Assembly (NCBI GenBank): GCA_016882555.1
Contig: VGPQ01000024.1
Span: forward strand, 1-10,201
Reading direction: 5' to 3'
Length of the DNA stretch: 10,201 nucleotides
DNA from: Cyanobacteria bacterium M_surface_7_m2_040
GTDB taxonomy: Bacteria; Cyanobacteriota; Cyanobacteriia; PCC-6307; Cyanobiaceae
Shown here piece by piece: positions 7,321-10,201 of this stretch; positions within the stretch are counted from its first letter, which is position 1, and every line of letters begins with the position of its first letter. Position numbers and translations under genes: made by a program. A model generated the notes under the pieces. It searched no databases, was not told the DNA's origin, and saw only the letters and a program-made list of their open reading frames with translations.

Positions 7321-8028
7321 TTGGTGTTTGGTCTGTTTCAGCAGGATGGCCGCTTGCAGGCCCCCGGTCAGCATGTGATTCTCGGCACCCCGATCACGGC
7401 CCCGCCCGCCGCTGGCGAAGGGGAGGCTCTCTTCGGCTGTGGTTGTTTCTGGGGGGCGGAGAAGGGGTTCTGGCGTCTGCCAGGGGTGGTCACCACCGCG
7501 GTGGGCTACGCCGGCGGCAGCTTGGACAACCCCACCTATCAGCAGGTGTGCAGCGGTCGCACGGGCCATGCCGAGGTGGTGCGGGTCGTCTGGGACCAGA
7601 GCCGCATCGGCTTCAGTGATCTGTTGAAGCTTTTCTGGGAATGCCACGACCCCACCCAGGGCGATCGCCAGGGCAACGACTGCGGCAGCCAGTACCGCTC
7701 CTGCATCGTTGTGCAGGATCCAACGCTGCTGGCGCTGGCCGAGGCCAGCCGCGACCACTACCAACATCAGCTGCAGGCCGCCGGGTTCGGCCCCATCACC
7801 ACGGAGATCCGCCACGGGGCGCCGTTCTTTGCGGCCGAGCCCTACCACCAGCAGTACTTGGCCAAGCCCGGCAGCCGCCCCTACTGCTCGGCGCAGCCCA
7901 GCGGTGTGCCGCTTGGGCCCTTCCCTGGTGCGGACTACCGGCTGGATTCACGCGTGTGGCAGGCCTTCGACTGGCGCATTCCCCATTGCGTGCTGCGCGG
8001 CGACAATGCCCCGATCGCACTGCTCTGA
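7321..8028 (+). CDS. msrA: Peptide methionine (S)-S-oxide reductase MsrA
   Basis: MsrA reduces methionine-S-sulfoxide in proteins and free methionine back to methionine, with thioredoxin as electron donor. The 235-residue protein shows the family signature GCFWGAEKGFW with the catalytic cysteine C42, the acid/tyrosine neighbourhood GHAEVVRVVWD (E84), the conserved block GDRQGNDCGSQYRS, and a C-terminal region with C189 and C223, either of which could resolve the disulfide. Extra cysteines occur at C40 and in the QGND block (C121). There is no ATG. The frame starts with TTG at 7321 followed by GTG at 7324. GGAG at 7306-7309 stands 11 bases before the TTG and 14 before the GTG, so I chose TTG with low certainty about the exact codon. 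No signal peptide is evident, so it should be cytoplasmic. The next gene begins 12 bases after its stop. Confidence 0.95.
   Translation: MVFGLFQQDGRLQAPGQHVILGTPITAPPAAGEGEALFGCGCFWGAEKGFWRLPGVVTTAVGYAGGSLDNPTYQQVCSGRTGHAEVVRVVWDQSRIGFSDLLKLFWECHDPTQGDRQGNDCGSQYRSCIVVQDPTLLALAEASRDHYQHQLQAAGFGPITTEIRHGAPFFAAEPYHQQYLAKPGSRPYCSAQPSGVPLGPFPGADYRLDSRVWQAFDWRIPHCVLRGDNAPIALL
7661..7668. repeat. HIP1 octamer GCGATCGC
   Basis: The second exact HIP1 copy, inside msrA in the codons for the GDRQ segment. Two copies in 10 kb is low compared with HIP1-rich cyanobacteria, which fits a picocyanobacterium. Confidence 0.7.
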
Positions 8029-8040
8029 CGCCTGTTGTTC

Positions 8041-8352
8041 ATGCCAACTGCAGTTGCAGCCCTGCTGCTGGCGATGGGTTCCCCCTGGTGGGAGGACTAC
8101 GCCATCAAGGAGACCTACCTCTGCTCCGAACGGGGACAGGTGGTGGTGGAGCGCAATGACGCCCAGGCGTCGTTGATCACAGGCCGGTATCGCACCACCC
8201 TGTTCCGCCAGCAGCCGGGCAGCGCTGATGCCGAGCCGATCCTCGGGATCGTGTACCGCAATGATCTGTTGACGTTGATCTTGCGGGGGGATCAGATGAT
8301 TCTGGAGCAGTTGCCCCAGCGCACCAGCTGCATGCGCACCGAGAGCGTTTGA
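8041..8352 (+). CDS. Small exported protein, possibly with an MliC-type fold
   Basis: A 103-residue protein. The first 14 residues (MPTAVAALLLAMGS) are hydrophobic and look like a short, weakly charged signal peptide. The mature part has exactly two cysteines, one in ETYLCSERGQVVVE near its start and one in QRTSCMRTES near its end. Between them are alternating beta-like segments including RYRTTLFRQ, LGIVYRN and LILRGDQMILEQL. This layout recalls MliC/PliC membrane-bound lysozyme inhibitors (YxC, G/D-x-A/M-x-L-E near the end, closing Cys, one disulfide). The match is by eye and residue identity is low. No lipobox is seen, so it would be soluble in the periplasm. The ATG at 8041 was preferred. 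TTG at 8035 and ATG at 8074 are alternatives. The gene lies 12 bases after msrA and probably shares its transcript. Confidence 0.7.
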   Translation: MPTAVAALLLAMGSPWWEDYAIKETYLCSERGQVVVERNDAQASLITGRYRTTLFRQQPGSADAEPILGIVYRNDLLTLILRGDQMILEQLPQRTSCMRTESV

Positions 8353-8361
8353 GTCTGAGCC

Positions 8362-8421
8362 ATGAACGCTGATCCGACCGCTGACATGACCGCAGACCGT
8401 TTCAAGCTGCGCCTGCGATGA
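8362..8421 (+). CDS. Possible 19-residue leader ORF overlapping the next gene
   Basis: ATG at 8362 opens a 19-codon frame encoding MNADPTADMTADRFKLRLR, which stops at a TGA that overlaps the ATG of the following membrane-protein gene as ATGA. It starts 9 bases after the stop of the MliC-like gene. It could be a translated coupling peptide, or a chance frame in a 65-base spacer. Only its position and the overlap support it. I see no homology and no strong ribosome site. Confidence 0.2.
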   Translation: MNADPTADMTADRFKLRLR

Positions 8422-8624
8422 CCCCATTGCCCGACCGCGTTGTGATTGTGGCGATCGTGGCCACCATCGGTCTCTGCTTTGCCCTGGCCTTCTGGACCGT
8501 GCGGCTGCGGCCGGCAGAACCTCAGCTGCAGTGGCGTGATCGCCCGGGTGCCGCGGCGGCGGCTTCCCCCCAGCAGACCCAGCCGTTGCTGGCCCTTGCT
8601 GTTCCCCGAGCGCCAAGCCTGTGA
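8418..8624 (+). CDS. 68-residue single-helix membrane protein of unknown function
   Basis: One N-terminal transmembrane helix (about residues 8-28, VVIVAIVATIGLCFALAFWT) follows a short polar start. After it come a basic stretch (VRLRPAEPQLQWRDRPG) and an Ala/Gln/Pro-rich tail. I do not recognise the family. The ATG at 8418 overlaps the stop of a tiny upstream frame, and its own TGA overlaps the GTG of the next gene as GTGA, which argues that it is translated and coupled to that gene. The helix and the compact placement between two other small membrane or exported genes are the only positive evidence. Confidence 0.6.
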   Translation: MTPLPDRVVIVAIVATIGLCFALAFWTVRLRPAEPQLQWRDRPGAAAAASPQQTQPLLALAVPRAPSL

Positions 8625-9094
8625 CCCCCAACACCCCCACCCCGCCCGAGCCGGACGGCTACAGACCCCTTCATCCCCTGCCGCGGGGCCTGGTGGAGCT
8701 GTATGGGTTTCTGGCGGTGTTGGTGGTGCTGATCCCGGAGTGGATGGCCACTGGGGCTTTGCAGGGGTTGTTGGGGCCAGCCGCCGGCGCGGCCTTGCCA
8801 GCCCAGACCAGGGCCTGGCGACGCCTGCCTGAGCTGCGGCTCGCCAGCATGAGCCTGGCTGAGCTGCGGCTGCTGGCCCAGCAGTGGGGCCTGGGGGGGT
8901 ATGCCACCCTGTCGCGCGACCGGCTGGCGGCACGGCTGCTGAAGCGCATCCGGCGCCGTGGGGAGATGGATGCACCGCTCCCATCCAGGCGTGGGGGCGC
9001 GCTGAGATTGAGGCGTCTCAACGTCGCCGCTGCCCTGGCTCTGCTGCTGCTCGGCCTCGGCCTGGTGGTGGTCGGAGCGGTGCTGTTGTTGTGA
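8621..9094 (+). CDS. Two-helix membrane protein with a Rho_N/SAP-like middle segment
   Basis: A 157-residue protein starting with GTG at 8621, which overlaps the previous stop. A Pro-rich N-terminus is followed by a hydrophobic segment at about residues 24-52, a soluble basic middle (about 60-130), and a very hydrophobic C-terminal helix (134-157, almost all Ala, Leu, Val and Gly) running to the stop. The middle includes MSLAELRLLAQQWGLGGY and then TLSRDRLAARLLKRIRRR. This helix-loop-helix pattern (LxELRxLAxxxGLxGYxxLxxxxLxxxLL) resembles Rho N-terminal and SAP-like nucleic-acid-binding motifs. The similarity is by pattern only. The positive charge after the second motif helix (KRIRRR) suggests this part faces the cytoplasm. 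The gene ends 14 bases before tRNA-Pro. I do not know its function. Confidence 0.7.
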   Translation: MTPNTPTPPEPDGYRPLHPLPRGLVELYGFLAVLVVLIPEWMATGALQGLLGPAAGAALPAQTRAWRRLPELRLASMSLAELRLLAQQWGLGGYATLSRDRLAARLLKRIRRRGEMDAPLPSRRGGALRLRRLNVAAALALLLLGLGLVVVGAVLLL

Positions 9095-9108
9095 TACGTT
9101 CCTTGAGC

Positions 9109-9182
9109 CGGGGCGTAGCGCAGCTTGGTAGCGCACCACTTTGGGGTAGTGGGGGTCGTGGGTTCAAATCCCGCCGCTCCGA
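9109..9182 (+). tRNA. tRNA-Pro (anticodon GGG)
   Basis: A full cloverleaf can be drawn over 74 bases. The acceptor stem CGGGGCG (9109-9115) pairs with CGCTCCG (9175-9181) with one G-U pair, followed by discriminator A and no encoded CCA. The D arm is GCGC around AGCTTGGTA. The anticodon stem CCACT/AGTGG holds the loop TTGGGGT, giving anticodon GGG, which reads proline codons CCC and CCU. The T arm is GTGGG/CCCGC around TTCAAAT. Absence of an encoded CCA means it is added after transcription. It begins 14 bases after the preceding gene, so it may be read from an upstream transcript or a promoter inside that gene. Confidence 0.97.
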
Positions 9183-9230
9183 TTCCTTTCTCGGCACAAC
9201 CCGCTCAGCCAGGCTGAAGCGTGTGCAAAC

Positions 9231-9255
9231 GGCCGGCTTCCCCAGCCGGTTTTTT
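9231..9255 (+). terminator. Intrinsic terminator after tRNA-Pro
   Basis: CCGGC (9233-9237) pairs with GCCGG (9245-9249) around a 7-base TTCCCCA loop. Two G-U pairs (9231-9232 with 9250-9251) can extend the stem, and six T residues follow (9250-9255). It lies about 50 bases after the mature tRNA end, and just beyond the stop of the convergent minus-strand gene. It is well formed only in the plus direction, since the minus side lacks a clean T-run. Confidence 0.85.
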
Positions 9256-9260
9256 CATGC

Positions 9261-9512
9261 CTAACGCAACCACAGTCGTGTGGCTGCCCCATAGCCTTTG
9301 AGCCACCGGTTGACCTGTGGCCTCAACCGCGTTGGCACCTCGCTGTGGAGCTGCCCGAGCTCCTGTGCAGCCAGCCGATGCAGGGTGCGCACATCCACAT
9401 GCCAGAGGCATTCCGCCTCGCGGATTAAGCGGGCCCAGGTGCGCGCCGCCTGCCAGCGCTGCAGCCGTTCCTGCAGTTCTGCCGGTGCCGGCGGCTGATC
9501 AAGGCTGGCCAT
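9261..9512 (-). CDS. Small conserved-looking protein of unknown function
   Basis: An 83-residue soluble, helix-rich and basic protein with no membrane segment. Its core is rich in Trp, Arg and Leu: QRWQAARTWARLIREAECLW, then HVDVRTLHRLAAQELGQLH, ending in RLRPQVNRWLKGYGAATRLW. The frequent Trp and Arg residues and the amphipathic helices make chance coding unlikely. I do not recognise the family. The ATG at 9512 is the first start. The 74 bases between it and the upstream exonuclease gene hold no obvious promoter, so the two could be co-transcribed. It converges on the tRNA-Pro terminator. Confidence 0.7.
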   Translation of the reverse strand: MASLDQPPAPAELQERLQRWQAARTWARLIREAECLWHVDVRTLHRLAAQELGQLHSEVPTRLRPQVNRWLKGYGAATRLWLR

Positions 9513-9586
9513 CGACCCTGGGCCACACCCTTCAGCTTGACCACGAAATGCGGCAATGGGAGCAAATCGCGCCGCACAAGCGCAGA

Positions 9587-10201
9587 TCAGGCGCTCTGAG
9601 GCCAGCTGTCAGCCCCTGCGGCCGTGGCTTCGATCAACTGCACTGGGAAGGGCAGAGCCCGGGCTTCCCGCGCGCTGAGCCGTCGGGTCCAGGCGCCCTG
9701 AACCGGGTCGTTCCAGCGGAACCCGGCGTTCTTGGCCTGGTGTCGCTCGCTGTAGCTGAGCTGGGCGCGGAACAGGCTGCGGGGTTCCAGCGCCGCCTCC
9801 AGCAGCTGTTCGAGATCGTCGCAACGCTCCAGCACCTGGGCTAGATAAATGCAGTCGGTGAGGGCGCGGTGGGCCGCCCACACCGGCACGCCATAGGCCA
9901 GGGCCAGATCGCGCACCGAGGGGTTGCTCTTGAGCAGACGTTCCTGGGGCCAGCGGATGTCGTCCATCGAGCAGATCCAGGGCCGCGGGATGGCTCCCAA
10001 CGCACCACCGGCATTGCTGAACCATTGCCGGTCAAAGACAGCGTTGTGGGCCAGCACCGCATCGCAGTGCTCCACCATCGCCTGGAAGCAGTTCAGTGCC
10101 GCCTGCCAGGGTTGGCTGAGGCGCGTGGCACTGGCAGCGATGCCGTTGATCGCTTCGGCCGGGTTGCGCTCGCAGGGCAACAGGAATGACACCTGGGTGA
10201 G
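9587..10201 (-). CDS. DnaQ-like DEDDh 3'-5' exonuclease, N-terminus cut by window edge
   Basis: A 3'-5' exonuclease of the DNA polymerase III epsilon-like (DEDDh) family, visible over 204 residues. The frame is open to the right edge. A GTG at 10192 (VSFLLPCERN) is internal and would remove the first catalytic motif, so the true start lies outside. Exo II is seen in AVLAHNAVFDRQWF, with its aspartate. Exo III is AHRALTDCIYLAQVL, with the catalytic histidine and final aspartate. The Exo I DxE motif must be beyond the edge. After the nuclease, about 75 residues include FRAQLSYSERHQAKNAGFRW followed by a short span to GAWTRRL, a small module like the DUF5710-type motif (K..A...GFRWD....W). It is probably a stand-alone proofreading or DNA/RNA-processing nuclease rather than the replicase subunit itself. 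Substrate unknown. Confidence 0.85.
   Translation of the reverse strand, partial: LTQVSFLLPCERNPAEAINGIAASATRLSQPWQAALNCFQAMVEHCDAVLAHNAVFDRQWFSNAGGALGAIPRPWICSMDDIRWPQERLLKSNPSVRDLALAYGVPVWAAHRALTDCIYLAQVLERCDDLEQLLEAALEPRSLFRAQLSYSERHQAKNAGFRWNDPVQGAWTRRLSAREARALPFPVQLIEATAAGADSWPQSA

Noticed and set aside
9109..9260. tRNA-Pro as an integration (att) site of a mobile element
   Set aside because: No second copy of the tRNA 3' end, no integrase and no composition change were seen downstream in the window.
8884..9264. A 126-codon open frame on the plus strand
   Set aside because: It runs straight through the tRNA-Pro gene and its terminator and overlaps the better-supported 157-residue gene in another frame.

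Overview
The window looks like chromosomal DNA of a high-GC picocyanobacterium of the Cyanobium / alpha-Synechococcus type. This is an inference. It rests on the GC-rich composition, two copies of the HIP1 octamer GCGATCGC, near absence of strong Shine-Dalgarno sites, a DUF3288-like protein (a cyanobacterial family), and a block of RlmB, mini-RNase III, STAS, CarA and TrpD genes that I recognise as a picocyanobacterial arrangement. No phage, transposon, CRISPR or plasmid signal was seen.

Layout. Positions 1-4607 (minus strand) hold a tightly packed five-gene block, read trpD - carA - STAS regulator - mrnC - rlmB. trpD and carA overlap by ATGA, the STAS gene and mrnC overlap by 20 bases, and rlmB runs off the left edge. 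Positions 4608-4792 hold no gene but contain two stacked hairpins, the second followed by a T-run on the minus strand. It is the terminator of the DUF3288-like gene (4793-5104, minus) and possibly part of a leader ahead of trpD. A 56-base divergent gap separates that gene from a plus-strand run: ABC exporter half-transporter (5161-6912), two-helix membrane protein (7001-7297), msrA (7321-8028), a small exported protein resembling MliC (8041-8352), a 68-residue membrane protein (8418-8624) and a 157-residue membrane protein with a Rho_N/SAP-like middle (8621-9094). A tRNA-Pro(GGG) gene (9109-9182) with a clear intrinsic terminator closes the run. Two minus-strand genes follow: a small unknown protein (9261-9512) and a DnaQ-like DEDDh exonuclease (9587 to the right edge, N-terminus missing).

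How the genes work together. mrnC and rlmB both act on 23S rRNA (end trimming and 2'-O-methylation), so the left block couples rRNA maturation to two biosynthetic enzymes (tryptophan and carbamoyl phosphate) and a STAS switch protein. In the plus-strand run only msrA (repair of oxidised methionine) and the ABC transporter have clear functions. The rest are small membrane or exported proteins of unknown role. Most of the window is ordinary housekeeping sequence. The points most worth a second look are the long disordered tails of RlmB, the ABC transporter whose catalytic glutamate is an aspartate and whose partner is absent, the MliC-like protein, the membrane protein with a Rho_N/SAP-like segment, and the hairpin pair before trpD.
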